Source of the DNA: Bryobacteraceae bacterium
GTDB taxonomy: Bacteria > Acidobacteriota > Terriglobia > Bryobacterales > Bryobacteraceae
Assembly: GCA_029975915.1 (NCBI GenBank)
Contig: JARKOC010000034.1
Coordinates: forward strand, 62,001-126,000
Length of the DNA: 64,000 nucleotides
Direction of reading: 5' to 3'
In this document: positions 54,089 to 63,270 of the stretch, in pieces
How positions within the stretch are numbered: the first letter of the stretch is position 1
How the letters are laid out: every line of letters begins with the position of its first letter
Made by a program: the position numbers and the translations under genes
The notes under the pieces: generated by a model
Seen by the model: only the letters and a program-made list of their open reading frames with translations
What the model was told of the DNA's origin: nothing
Databases searched by the model: none

Positions 54089-54298
54089 CTACCGGTTGTC
54101 TTTCCACTCCTCGTACCAGGCCATCTGGATGGCTTCCAGTTTGGCCTCGTTCGAGGCGTGGGGATCGCCGGTGAAGTCCGAAAGTGCGCAGACCATATCG
54201 TGGAGGTCTGTGAAGCGGACTGTGAGCGGGTCGATATCGGGGAACTTCTCGAAGAGTTCGATGCCGATGGATTCGGAGTCGGTCCAGTTGAGTTCCAT
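54089..54298 (-). CDS. iscX: Fe-S assembly protein IscX
   Basis: 69 aa, whole family length. LNWTDSESIGIELFEKFPDI, DPLTVRFTDLHDMVCAL and DFTGDPHASNEAKLEAIQMA carry the invariant IscX residues (WTDS, FTDLH, P-ASN). Small acidic helical protein that binds iron and modulates IscS. Overlaps hscA by one base (TAATG) and closes the isc operon. Confidence 0.95.
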   Translation of the reverse strand: MELNWTDSESIGIELFEKFPDIDPLTVRFTDLHDMVCALSDFTGDPHASNEAKLEAIQMAWYEEWKDNR

Positions 54299-56151
54299 TA
54301 GATTTTGGTTCCTTTCAGGGCGTCCTGAACGGCGGTGTTCATCATTGTTTCAGCCAAACGAACCGTGGCGGCATCGAGTTTGGCGATGTGATCAAGGATA
54401 AGGCGATGGTCGCCGGCGTGATACACGGCGAGGAGTTGATTGACGGCGATATCCACGGCCGAGCGCTCCTCGTCAGTTAACTGGAGCCAGGCGTCGTTGG
54501 CTTTCGCCTTCTCGACGGCGGAGAGGATGTTGTCGGCCTCGACGCGAGCTTCGCGGACTTGGCGAGCCTTGAAGTCCTCTTCGGCCTTTTCAAAACTCTC
54601 CCGAACCATGGCATCCACCTGTTCGTCGGTAAGGCCATAGCTTGGTTTCACTTCAACCGACTGCTCCTTACCCGTACGGACATCCCGGGCGCTGACCGAA
54701 AGGATGCCATTGGCGTCGATGAGGAATCGGACCTCGATTCGCGCCATGCCAGCGGGCAGAGGGTCAATATCCTTCAGGTCGAAGCGGGCAAGAGAGCGGC
54801 AGTCTTTCACGAGTTCCCGTTCGCCTTGCAGGACATGGATAAGGACATTCTTCTGACCGTCAACTGAAGTCGTGAAAACTTCGCTGGCCGAGGCGGGGAT
54901 GGTCGAGTTGCGGTGAATGAGTTTGGTGACGACGCCGCCCATGGTCTCGATGCCGAGCGAGAGCGGGGTCACATCAAGCAGAAGTTGATCCTGGACATCG
55001 CCTGCTAGAATTGCGGCCTGGACAGCCGCGCCGATGGCGACAACTTCGTCTGGGTTCAAGTCCGTGTGCGGCTCGGCTTTGAACAGGTTGCGAACGGCCT
55101 GGCGGACGAGCGGGATACGGGTGGAACCGCCAACCAAGACGACCTCGTCGATCTGGTCTGGCGTCAAACCCGCGTCGCGCATCGCCTGGCGGCAGGGTGC
55201 GAGCGTCCGGTCCACGATGTCCTTGATGAGAGATTCGAAGTGGGCGCGGGTCAGGGTGCGCTGATAGGCCTTGTCTCCAAACGAGACTTCGATGTTGGCC
55301 TCGGGCGCGAAAGAAAGCTGTTCCTTGGCGCGGATAACGGCTTGGCGGAAGGTCTGGACGGCCTCGCCGGCCGTCGAGACGTCGCGCCCCCACTCGGACG
55401 AAGCGTCCTCCAGGGCGATGGCCAGCAGGCGGTTGTCGATGTCGTCGCCGCCCAGGTGGGTGTCGCCGTTCGTGGCGAGGACTTCGAAGATGCCATCGTG
55501 GAGGCGGAGGATGGAGATATCAAAGGTGCCGCCGCCGAAGTCGTAAACGGCCACAACGCCGTCGTTTCTTTTGTCGAGACCATAGGCCAGCGATGCGGCG
55601 GTTGGCTCGTTGACCAAACGAAGCACTTCCAATCCTGCAATGCGGCCGGCGTCTTTGGTTGCTTGACGCTGGGCGTCGTTGAAGTACGCAGGGACCGTTA
55701 TGACAGCCTGGGTAACGGGTTCGCCAAGGTAGGTTTCGGCGTTCGCCTTCAGCTTGCGCAGGACCTGGGCGGAGACTTCCGGCGGCGTCATGGTGCGATC
55801 GCCGACCCGCAGCCGCAGCACGCTTTCGGATCCTTCCGCGATCTTGAACGGGAAAAGTTTGATTTCGTCCTGAATGTCCGCCGTGCCGCGGCCCATCAGA
55901 CGTTTCACCGAATAGACGCTGTGTTCGGGACGAGTGATCAATCGTGGCCGCGCCTGTTCGCCAACGATAAAGGAATGTCCGTCGTCACTCAGTGAAACGA
56001 TACTGGGGACCATGTTTCCGCCCAGGGGGTCGGGGATGACGACCGGACCGGTCAGGTCCATGAAGGCGGCTAACGAGTTTGTGGTGCCTAGGTCAATGCC
56101 AACGACTTTCTTGCGGTTCTGGCCGCCGAAGTCGATCTGAAACAGCTCCAT
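54298..56151 (-). CDS. hscA: Fe-S chaperone HscA (Hsp70 family)
   Basis: 617 aa, typical. Nucleotide-binding domain begins [17 protein letters not shown]; then [32 protein letters not shown] and [11 protein letters not shown]. The substrate-binding half carries [12 protein letters not shown] and LIHRNSTIP. HscA releases clusters from IscU through its LPPVK motif. Placed after hscB, 37 nt away. Confidence 0.94.
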   Translation of the reverse strand: MELFQIDFGGQNRKKVVGIDLGTTNSLAAFMDLTGPVVIPDPLGGNMVPSIVSLSDDGHSFIVGEQARPRLITRPEHSVYSVKRLMGRGTADIQDEIKLFPFKIAEGSESVLRLRVGDRTMTPPEVSAQVLRKLKANAETYLGEPVTQAVITVPAYFNDAQRQATKDAGRIAGLEVLRLVNEPTAASLAYGLDKRNDGVVAVYDFGGGTFDISILRLHDGIFEVLATNGDTHLGGDDIDNRLLAIALEDASSEWGRDVSTAGEAVQTFRQAVIRAKEQLSFAPEANIEVSFGDKAYQRTLTRAHFESLIKDIVDRTLAPCRQAMRDAGLTPDQIDEVVLVGGSTRIPLVRQAVRNLFKAEPHTDLNPDEVVAIGAAVQAAILAGDVQDQLLLDVTPLSLGIETMGGVVTKLIHRNSTIPASASEVFTTSVDGQKNVLIHVLQGERELVKDCRSLARFDLKDIDPLPAGMARIEVRFLIDANGILSVSARDVRTGKEQSVEVKPSYGLTDEQVDAMVRESFEKAEEDFKARQVREARVEADNILSAVEKAKANDAWLQLTDEERSAVDIAVNQLLAVYHAGDHRLILDHIAKLDAATVRLAETMMNTAVQDALKGTKI

Positions 56152-56188
56152 GATTTGGGTCTCCAGTAGAATGGCGCAGACAGGCTCT

Positions 56189-56854
56189 TCAGGCGTTTCT
56201 GGAAGAAAGCTGTCGGTCTACCTCGCCGACAAGGTTTTGAATGTAACGCCGCCGGTGGAGGATTCCTCGAATTGTTTTTAAGACCTTCAGGCGGGCCTCG
56301 CTCTCCGGTGCATTGTCATGGTCCCGGAAGGCGGTATCCAGTTCACCATCGATCTCGCTCAACATGGCGAGAAACCGCTGGCGGGCTTCGTCCAGTTGCC
56401 CAACCACCGATTCGTCGCCCGACTTCAACTCGTCGAGCATCATGTTGAGCTCGAACACCTCTTCCAACAACTCAGGCGGCACTTCGTTTGATCGCTGTTC
56501 GCCGACGTGGAAGCCGTTTTCATTCAAAATATACTCGGCGCGCCGGACAGGGTCGCGCAGAGTACGGTAACCGTCGTTGAGAATGGCGGTGGCCTCAAGA
56601 GAGTAATTGCGCTCCCGCTCAGGCCGCCGGCCGTAACGGTCCGGATGCAGGAGGCGGCTCATCTGGTAGAAAGTTCGCTGCAGGTTGTCGGAATCGATGG
56701 CCAGTGTTTTCGGCAATCCAAAAAAGCGGTAATAGTCAGGCGACGGGGCCTGAAGGGAGTTGCAGAATTGGCAGAAGAGCGAACGGGCGGCCTTTTGGCT
56801 GGGCGAATGTTCACCGCAGTTCCAGCACTGATGATCTTCCACCACATGAGACAT
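56189..56854 (-). CDS. hscB: Fe-S co-chaperone HscB with N-terminal zinc domain
   Basis: 221 aa, about 50 longer than E. coli HscB. The extra N-terminus has four cysteines C10, C13, C28, C31 in two CxxC pairs, as in eukaryotic HSCB. J-domain with HPD at 70-72, then C-terminal three-helix domain that binds IscU. Recruits HscA to IscU. Confidence 0.92.
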   Translation of the reverse strand: MSHVVEDHQCWNCGEHSPSQKAARSLFCQFCNSLQAPSPDYYRFFGLPKTLAIDSDNLQRTFYQMSRLLHPDRYGRRPERERNYSLEATAILNDGYRTLRDPVRRAEYILNENGFHVGEQRSNEVPPELLEEVFELNMMLDELKSGDESVVGQLDEARQRFLAMLSEIDGELDTAFRDHDNAPESEARLKVLKTIRGILHRRRYIQNLVGEVDRQLSSRNA

Positions 56855-56864
56855 GGCGCGCCTC

Positions 56865-57191
56865 CTACGCCGAGAACGACGTGCCGCAGCCGCAACTCTT
56901 TGTTGCGTGCGGGTTATCGAAGGCGAAGCCGGACTGCATGAGCGACTCCTTGTAGTCGAGCGTCATCCCGTCCAGGTAAACCATGGACTTGGGATCGACA
57001 AAAACCTGCACCCCATTGAACTCGAAAACGTGGTCTGTCGGACGGGGCCGCGAGTCGAATTTGAATTGGTAGCTTAGACCCGAGCAGCCTCCGCCCAACA
57101 CTCCCAGCCGTAGACCGCCATCGACCCCCTGCTTGGCGAAGGCGGCGCGGATTTTCTCGACAGCCTTGTCGGTTACGTTGATCGAGGGCAT
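56865..57191 (-). CDS. iscA: A-type iron-sulfur carrier IscA
   Basis: 108 aa from the ATG at 57191 (AGGAG 10 nt upstream; the frame opens at 57215). Cysteines C36, C100 and C102 in GGGCSGL and SCGCG. Delivers Fe-S clusters to apo-proteins. Between iscU and hscB in the operon. Confidence 0.94.
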   Translation of the reverse strand: MPSINVTDKAVEKIRAAFAKQGVDGGLRLGVLGGGCSGLSYQFKFDSRPRPTDHVFEFNGVQVFVDPKSMVYLDGMTLDYKESLMQSGFAFDNPHATKSCGCGTSFSA

Positions 57192-57244
57192 GGTTGAACT
57201 ACTCCTGGGGCTCATGGCTTTTGGCCGCGGCCCCCAATTTAATC

Positions 57245-57655
57245 TTACGACTTAAGTGCAGCTTCAACAGGCGAGCCGTTCTTGGCCTTGTAGTCGTGAA
57301 TGGCTGCCTTGATGGCGTCTTCGGCCAACACCGAACAGTGAATTTTGACCGGCGGCAGCGCCAGTTCGTTCACGATCTCGGTGTTCTTGATCTCAAGCGC
57401 CTGGTCGATGGTTTTGCCTTTCAGCATCTCAGTGGCGAGCGAAGAACTCGCAATGGCCGAACCGCAGCCGAAGGTCTTGAATTTTGCATCCTCGATGATG
57501 CCGGTCTCGGCGTTGACCTTGATTTGCAGCTTCATAACATCACCGCACTCGGGCGCCCCGACCAGACCGGTGCCGACGCCGGGGTCCTTCTTGTCGAAAC
57601 TGCCGACGTTGCGCGGATGATTGTAGTGGTCCAGGACCTTGTCGCTATATGCCAT
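57245..57655 (-). CDS. iscU: Fe-S scaffold IscU
   Basis: 136 aa. Cluster ligands C37 (with D39), C64, C107; the LPPVK chaperone-recognition motif at 100-104. Builds 2Fe-2S clusters with IscS sulfur. Placed 52 nt after iscS. Confidence 0.96.
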   Translation of the reverse strand: MAYSDKVLDHYNHPRNVGSFDKKDPGVGTGLVGAPECGDVMKLQIKVNAETGIIEDAKFKTFGCGSAIASSSLATEMLKGKTIDQALEIKNTEIVNELALPPVKIHCSVLAEDAIKAAIHDYKAKNGSPVEAALKS

Positions 57656-57707
57656 TTGTCTTGAATCCCCTTTGACTGATCTCGTACTTCTTATAAACCG
57701 TGCCGCC

Positions 57708-58955
57708 CTAGTGAGCGCTCCATTCGACCTTGGTCAGATCGATCCCTTCCTTGACCATCTCGTACAGCGGCGAAAGCTCGCGCAGTTTCTTCACCACGTC
57801 GATGACCTTCTGCGCTGTGTAGTCGATCTCCTCCTGCGTATTGAAACGGCCGATGCCGAAGCGGATCGAGGAGTGGGCCAGGTCGTCGCCCGCGCCCAGC
57901 GCCTTCAGGACATAGCTGGGCTCAAGCGTCGCTGAGGTGCAGGCCGAGCCGGAACTGACGGCGATGTCGTTGATACCCATCAGAAGGCTTTCGCCTTCAA
58001 CGTAGGCGAAACTGATGTTCAGGTTGTGTGGAAGGCGGTGCTCCAAACTTCCATTGATGTAAGTCTCATCGAGCTCCGACATGAGCCGGTCCTTCAGCCG
58101 GTCGCGCATAGCGGCGTGCTCAGCCATCTCCTGCGGCATCAACTGCTGGCAGAGTTCAGCGGCTTTGCCTAAGCCGACGATGCCCGGAACGTTCAGCGTG
58201 CCGGAACGCATTCCGCGCTCGTGGCCGCCGCCGTCCATTTGGGCTGTCAACTGGACCCTGGGATTCCGCCGCCTGACATAAAGAGCGCCGACGCCCTTGG
58301 GTCCGTACATCTTGTGACCAGAGAAGCTCATCAGATCGATGTTGTCGTCGTTCACCGAGACCGGGATCTTGCCGACGGCCTGGGTGGCGTCGGTATGGAA
58401 CAGGACGCCCTTTTCACGGCAGATCGCGCCGATCTCTTTCACCGGCTGGATCGTCCCGATCTCGTTGTTGCCATACATGATTGAAACCAGGATGGTTTTG
58501 TCCGTAATGGCGTCGCGGAGCTGGTCAAGATCGATCAAGCCGTCCGGAAGCACAGGCAGGTAAGTCACCCGGCAGCCGTGCTTTTCCAGGCGTTTGCAGG
58601 TGTCTAGCACAGCCTTGTGCTCGGTGGCGGCAGTAATAATGTGGTTGCCGCGTTGGGCGTACATTTCGGCCACGCCCTTGATGGCCAAATTGTCTGACTC
58701 GGTCGCGCCGGAAGTGATGACAATCTCCTTCGCCGTGGCGCCGATCAGGCTGGCCACCTGCTGCCGCGCCTTTTCCACTGCCTCTTCGGCCACCCAGCCG
58801 AAGCTGTGATTGCGGCTGGCGGCGTTCCCAAAGTTGTCGATGAAGTACGGCGTCATCGCCTCCAGGACGCGGGGGTCCATCGGCGTGGTGGCGTGATTGT
58901 CAAGGTAGATCGGAAATTTCAACATGATTGCTTTGGCCTCGCCTTTTGCGGTCAT
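57708..58955 (-). CDS. iscS: Cysteine desulfurase IscS
   Basis: 415 aa. PLP lysine K215 in [10 protein letters not shown]; catalytic C339 in SSGSACTSA on the long IscS loop. NEIGTIQP and [11 protein letters not shown] are family motifs. ATG at 58955 overlaps the iscR stop (ATGA); E. coli IscS aligns from the later Met at 58925, so the first ten residues are an extension or a mis-start. Removes sulfur from L-cysteine for IscU. Confidence 0.96.
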   Translation of the reverse strand: MTAKGEAKAIMLKFPIYLDNHATTPMDPRVLEAMTPYFIDNFGNAASRNHSFGWVAEEAVEKARQQVASLIGATAKEIVITSGATESDNLAIKGVAEMYAQRGNHIITAATEHKAVLDTCKRLEKHGCRVTYLPVLPDGLIDLDQLRDAITDKTILVSIMYGNNEIGTIQPVKEIGAICREKGVLFHTDATQAVGKIPVSVNDDNIDLMSFSGHKMYGPKGVGALYVRRRNPRVQLTAQMDGGGHERGMRSGTLNVPGIVGLGKAAELCQQLMPQEMAEHAAMRDRLKDRLMSELDETYINGSLEHRLPHNLNISFAYVEGESLLMGINDIAVSSGSACTSATLEPSYVLKALGAGDDLAHSSIRFGIGRFNTQEEIDYTAQKVIDVVKKLRELSPLYEMVKEGIDLTKVEWSAH

Positions 58956-59419
58956 GCGCTGGGCAGCACCTTCAATTCCATCGACGTGCGTCCAGCGACG
59001 GGCAATTCGCCCTCGTTGTCGTCGGAAAGGTCATGAATGGTGATGCTGTCAAGCAGCTTCAGGATTCCTTCGTGCACTTTGCGTAGCGGTTCGCGAACGG
59101 AGCACTTCGCGGAGAGCTCGCATTCGCCGTGTTCGGTGAAACAATTGGTCAGGATGATCGGCCCGTCGATCGAGCGGATCACCTCAAGAGCCGTCATGGT
59201 TCCGGGATGTCGCGCTAACCTGTAGCCACCGTTGGTCCCTTGCTCAGAAACCAGAAAGCCGTCGCGCACCAACTTCTGGAGCACTTTAGCCAGAATGGGA
59301 ACAGGGATCCGGTAGGCTTCAGCGATCTCCTTCGCTGATGCCGTCTTCGCATCCGCGAGCAAGGCCAGGTGCTTCAGACTGATCAACCCGTAATCAGCCT
59401 TCTTGGTCAGCTTCAACAT
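58952..59419 (-). CDS. iscR: Rrf2-type Fe-S regulator IscR
   Basis: 155 aa. Winged helix with [16 protein letters not shown] and NGGYRLAR; the cluster ligands C93, C100 and C106 match E. coli Cys92/98/104. It represses its own operon when loaded with a 2Fe-2S cluster. First gene of iscRSUA-hscBA-iscX, all on the minus strand with short gaps. Confidence 0.95.
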   Translation of the reverse strand: MLKLTKKADYGLISLKHLALLADAKTASAKEIAEAYRIPVPILAKVLQKLVRDGFLVSEQGTNGGYRLARHPGTMTALEVIRSIDGPIILTNCFTEHGECELSAKCSVREPLRKVHEGILKLLDSITIHDLSDDNEGELPVAGRTSMELKVLPSA

Positions 59420-59429
59420 GATTCATCTC

Positions 59430-59482
59430 GGACTCTTTATGTCCTAGATTCAAATCTAGCAATGAAGGATGCATCCGGTCAA
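59430..59482 (-). promoter_or_regulatory. isc operon promoter with candidate IscR operator
   Basis: Minus strand: TTGACC (59482-59477), 18-nt spacer, TAGATT (59458-59453). The spacer starts with the palindrome GGATGCATCC (59467-59476). Overlapping the -10 is CTAGATT-CA-AATCTAG (59444-59459) and just after it GGAC-ATAAAGA-GTCC (59430-59444), which resembles Rrf2-type sites. The iscR ATG is 11 nt further on. Confidence 0.6.
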
Positions 59483-59626
59483 GTCAGAGCACATGATTTC
59501 ATCGACTTAAATCCGGACCAAAAGACTCGCCCATGTTGCTGAAGACGGCGACTGCGGAGAAGGAAACTGGCTGGGGTTGGGGCCGCATAACGATTTCGGC
59601 CCTTCTACGCGCCGGAGCCTGACCGC
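59460..59626. other. Intergenic between iscR and rhomboid genes
   Basis: Apart from the upstream part of the isc promoter I see no gene, terminator or RNA in this 167-nt stretch. Confidence 0.5.
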
Positions 59627-60475
59627 CTACCTCAGAGACTGGGTGGCCTTCAGCATATAAACAAACATCTTGTAGAAGCTGAGTACCGTCAACAAGATAA
59701 GGAATCCGGCCGCACCCTTCCAGAACTTCTCCTGCCAGGTCTCAACCAGGCGAGGTGTTCCGGCTACCCAAGCGGTGAGAAAGCCGGTCGCCAGGCCTCC
59801 GAGGTGAGCGGCATTGTCAATGTGGAAGAACGGCAACAGCCCCATGAGCAAACCGTAAATTGCCCATCGGATGTAGAACGCTTTGATCATAGCCGCTTCC
59901 GAACTTCGTTTGTGCAAAACGCCGACGGCGATCATGGCCCCAATAAGCCCAAACAAACCGGCAGAAGCCCCGACTGAGAGCGCTCGCGTCCAGATCGAAG
60001 AGGCAAGGAATCCGCCGATCGTAGACAGCAGGTAAATTACGATCATGCGGCGCTGGCCATATACTTCTTCGGTGTGTGCGCCGACATCCATCATGGCCCA
60101 CGAATTGAACATGATATGCATGAGGCCGCCATGGAGGAATCCGGCGGTGATCAGCCGCCACCACTGTCCGCCGAGCACGGTTGCGACCGGCCAAGAGGCG
60201 CCGAAATTGAGCAGTGTGACGCCGTCCAGCCCCATCAGGGCTCCAGAGTTGCCGGACTTCATGCTTGCCAGCACTGTGACAAGGAACATTCCGGCGTTGA
60301 GGGTCAGAATCAGCACCGTGACAAAGCGCGCCGAAGGGATCATTCCGGCGAATAGGGCCCCTGGGTCGCGGCGGTCGATCGCCCGAGGACCGACTTCGGT
60401 GTCGCAGTAAGGACAGACTTTATCCTTGGTTGTGATGAAAGCCCGGCAGTGCGGGCACATTCGGCGATTGTCCAC
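59627..60475 (-). CDS. Rhomboid intramembrane protease with zinc ribbon
   Basis: 282 aa. Zinc ribbon C7, C10, C21, C24 (MCPHC, VCPYC). Six or seven membrane helices; H115-GGLM-H120-IMF-N124 in helix 2, catalytic S171 in GASAG and H224 in NAAHLGG complete the Ser-His dyad. It cleaves membrane proteins inside the bilayer. No operon partner. Confidence 0.93.
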   Translation of the reverse strand: MDNRRMCPHCRAFITTKDKVCPYCDTEVGPRAIDRRDPGALFAGMIPSARFVTVLILTLNAGMFLVTVLASMKSGNSGALMGLDGVTLLNFGASWPVATVLGGQWWRLITAGFLHGGLMHIMFNSWAMMDVGAHTEEVYGQRRMIVIYLLSTIGGFLASSIWTRALSVGASAGLFGLIGAMIAVGVLHKRSSEAAMIKAFYIRWAIYGLLMGLLPFFHIDNAAHLGGLATGFLTAWVAGTPRLVETWQEKFWKGAAGFLILLTVLSFYKMFVYMLKATQSLR

Positions 60476-60628
60476 TTAGTTTCCATTGTAAAGGTCTTGG
60501 AGGCGCCATCCGATGTATGAGTACGGGAGGTCCCCGGCTCAGGCGTTCGCCGGATAGCGGCAGGAGATTGGCGGTGACTCCCCGGGAGGCAAGGCCGTGG
60601 TGAAGGAATTATGTGGAGGCAAGCCGAG

Positions 60629-61348
60629 ATGAAGAAAAACCTGATGCCACTACTTGGGGTGGCTTTCGTCGCGGCGCTTGTTGCCACCGGCTTTTTCTAC
60701 GGTTTATTGATCCCGCGCCTGCGCGGTGGGGGGGAGACCGTGGACGCGAAGTCGGCCGTGGTTGCCAAGCGGGCGCTCAATCGCGGCGCGTTGCTCTCTT
60801 CGGAGGACGTGGAGCGCGCCGCGATTGATCCTTCACGAATGCCAAAAGACCCTGCGCAGTCGGTGGACGCCGTCGCTGGCTTGACGCTACTGGAGCCTGC
60901 AGGTCCGGGACAGCCGATCTCCATGTCTATGTTGACGCGCAGGGGCGAATCCGGTGGCGCAACGCTCGCGATTCCAGCGGGAATGAGGGCCGTGACCATT
61001 CACCCAACCGCTTCAGGAGGGGTCGTGTCGATGTTAACGGCCGGCGGCCGAGTGGACATCCAGGTTCTCGATAAGGCAACGAGCCAAATCCGGTTGCGCC
61101 GCATGATGGAGAATGTCGAAGTCTTGTCGGTAAACCCTGGTAGATCGGATGTCACCTTGCTGGTGAACCCGGCCGACGCGGATCGTCTTAGCCTGGCCGA
61201 TGCAGCAATGAGTATTCGCATTGTTTTGCGCAACCCATCGGACAAAGCTACAAGCGGGCCACAAGTGATTGAATCGACGTCGATTTCTTCGAGTCCAACC
61301 AAGTTGGCGCCCCAGCCGGACCAGCCGGGACTCCTGGCGGCACGTTAG
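60629..61348 (+). CDS. cpaB: Flp pilus assembly protein CpaB (SAF/RcpC domain)
   Basis: 239 aa from the ATG at 60629, behind GGAGG (9 nt spacing); the frame starts at 60611. N-terminal membrane helix (LLGVAFVAALVATGFFYGLL), SAF domain (VVAKRALNRGALLSSEDV), then RcpC-like domain (GVVSMLTAGGRVDIQVLDK). It helps assembly of Tad/Flp pili or secretion. Followed by tadB and tadC, with no secretin, TadZ or TadA between. Confidence 0.82.
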   Translation: MKKNLMPLLGVAFVAALVATGFFYGLLIPRLRGGGETVDAKSAVVAKRALNRGALLSSEDVERAAIDPSRMPKDPAQSVDAVAGLTLLEPAGPGQPISMSMLTRRGESGGATLAIPAGMRAVTIHPTASGGVVSMLTAGGRVDIQVLDKATSQIRLRRMMENVEVLSVNPGRSDVTLLVNPADADRLSLADAAMSIRIVLRNPSDKATSGPQVIESTSISSSPTKLAPQPDQPGLLAAR

Positions 61349-61368
61349 TTGGGATCGGACGGCGAGAA

Positions 61369-62331
61369 ATGTACGCATTGTTCATCTTTGCCGGGATGTT
61401 TCTTACAGCGATGTTGGCAGCCACCGTGGCGGTGACCTTCGCCTACGCCGCGGTCCAGGGCCGGTCCAAGCCAGACTGGGAGCGCGCAGAAGAACAGCAA
61501 GCGGCCGCTGTCCCTCTGCTTCGAGAGGATGCCGAGTCGATCAGTACCATTCGCGTCTGGCGTCTGTTGCTTGAGCGGCTGAGTCATGCGGACCGCCTGC
61601 GTCGGCAGATCGCTGAGGCCGATCTGCGGTGGACTGTCGGCCGGATGGTGCTTCTGATGATGATGCTTGCGCTGCTGGCCGGGACTTTCGCCGGAGCCAT
61701 TCAATGGCTGCCCGCGCCGATGGCATTAGTGGCAGCGGCTGGAGCCGGTTCTCTGCCGTATGCATATATGCGTTTTCGCCGATCGCGCCGGATGGCCAAG
61801 TTCGCCTCGCAGTTTCCAGAGGCCCTTGAGTCCCTGGCGCGAGCCATGAAGGCTGGATACCCGTTAGCGGGAGCAATGGAGTTGCTCGCCTACGAACAAC
61901 CGGAACCTCTCGCCTCGGAGATGCGTAGAACGCGGGAGCAATGGCGGCTCGGCACCAGTTGGGAGCAGTGCCTCGACGACCTGGCGGAGAGAATTCCCAT
62001 CGCGGAAGTGCGGATGTTTGCCGCTGCAGTCAAACTTCAGAACAGGGTCGGCGGAAAATTGAACGATGTGCTAACCAGGATGGCGGAAACCATGCGGGAG
62101 GGGGCCGCACTTGAGGGGGAGATCCGGTCGATCACGGCCCACAGCCGGATGACCGGCGGGGTACTGACGGCCTTGCCTGTGGGCATCTGCGCGATCATGC
62201 TTGCGATCAACCCGGAATACATAGCCAACCTCTTCACCCATCCTGTGGGCAGGATGTTGGTTTCGGCAATGTTGATTGCAAACATCGCGGCCCACCTCAT
62301 CATCAGGCACTTGAGCAGGATCCGAATGTGA
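61369..62331 (+). CDS. tadB: Tad pilus inner-membrane protein TadB (T2SSF)
   Basis: 320 aa. N-terminal helix, cytoplasmic part, two helices near 85-120, the T2SS-F domain (FPEALESLARAMKAGYPLAG) and two C-terminal helices. It anchors the TadA ATPase at the membrane. 20 nt after cpaB. Confidence 0.88.
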   Translation: MYALFIFAGMFLTAMLAATVAVTFAYAAVQGRSKPDWERAEEQQAAAVPLLREDAESISTIRVWRLLLERLSHADRLRRQIAEADLRWTVGRMVLLMMMLALLAGTFAGAIQWLPAPMALVAAAGAGSLPYAYMRFRRSRRMAKFASQFPEALESLARAMKAGYPLAGAMELLAYEQPEPLASEMRRTREQWRLGTSWEQCLDDLAERIPIAEVRMFAAAVKLQNRVGGKLNDVLTRMAETMREGAALEGEIRSITAHSRMTGGVLTALPVGICAIMLAINPEYIANLFTHPVGRMLVSAMLIANIAAHLIIRHLSRIRM

Positions 62332-62344
62332 GGGAGTCAGCCCT

Positions 62345-63262
62345 ATGACTGAAGCCGCATTGACGCTGAGTTTCTTCCTGTTCGTGATGGCGGCGGTGGG
62401 CGCGGCGTTGCTAGCCTTCCGGTGGTTCACGCTGGCGCGTCCGATCGAACTTCCAACTGAAGCGGCCGCGCAGGATGAGAGGGGTGGATTGAGAAGCAGC
62501 CTGAGGCAGTCGATGCTGTACATAGCCCAATTGACGCCTCAGAAGACAAAGCAGTCACGGAGCCTGAGGGAGAAACTGGCTGCAGCCGGTTACCGGGGGG
62601 AGGTGGCGCTACGCGTCTATCAGGGGTCGCAGACGGCTTCAGCTCTGGCAGGAGCTCTGATTTGCGGATGGGCCGGACTGCTTGTCCGCGAGAGCCTCGA
62701 TACCGCGCTTCTGGCGGCTGTCTGCGGCGCCGGTTTTTGTTTCATGCTACCCGACAGGATTCTTGAAGGAATGGTCAGTAGGCGCAAGCAGCGCATCGAC
62801 GAAGCCCTGCCGGCGGCGGTGGACCTGATCGTCCTGGGCGTCGAAGCCGGCCAGCCATTAGATGCCGCAATGGCCGACACCTCGCGGCAGTTGCGATCCC
62901 TCTATCCAGAGCTGAGCAGTGAGTTCCAACAGGCGATGTTGGAGTTCCGGGCCGGCCGGGCGAAAAGTGAAGTCCTTCACGACCTCGGGTCGAGAACCGA
63001 GTCCGAGGAATTGAGGCGGCTTACGCGAGTCATGATTGATTCCGAAAGGTTCGGCTCAAGTCTCGCTCCCACGCTGCGAACTCATGCACGTTATGTCCGC
63101 ACACGGCGCCGCCAAGCGGCTCAAGAGGCAGCGCGCAAGTTGGGAGTGAAACTGATCTTCCCCGTCTTCTTTCTCATTATGCCGGCGGTTTTTGTTGTCA
63201 CGTTAGGCCCGGCGATCATTCAGATGGTGCAGCAGCTCAAGCCGATGATTGACGGGCTCTAG
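62345..63262 (+). CDS. tadC: Tad pilus inner-membrane protein TadC (T2SSF)
   Basis: 305 aa, same fold as its neighbour: LPAAVDLIVLGVEAGQPLDA, a LTRVMIDSERFGSSLAPTLR segment and a C-terminal FLIMPAVFVVTLGPAIIQM helix. TadB and TadC are usually adjacent. 13 nt after tadB. Convergent with the acetyltransferase. Confidence 0.88.
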   Translation: MTEAALTLSFFLFVMAAVGAALLAFRWFTLARPIELPTEAAAQDERGGLRSSLRQSMLYIAQLTPQKTKQSRSLREKLAAAGYRGEVALRVYQGSQTASALAGALICGWAGLLVRESLDTALLAAVCGAGFCFMLPDRILEGMVSRRKQRIDEALPAAVDLIVLGVEAGQPLDAAMADTSRQLRSLYPELSSEFQQAMLEFRAGRAKSEVLHDLGSRTESEELRRLTRVMIDSERFGSSLAPTLRTHARYVRTRRRQAAQEAARKLGVKLIFPVFFLIMPAVFVVTLGPAIIQMVQQLKPMIDGL

Positions 63263-63270
63263 CCAGGCTA

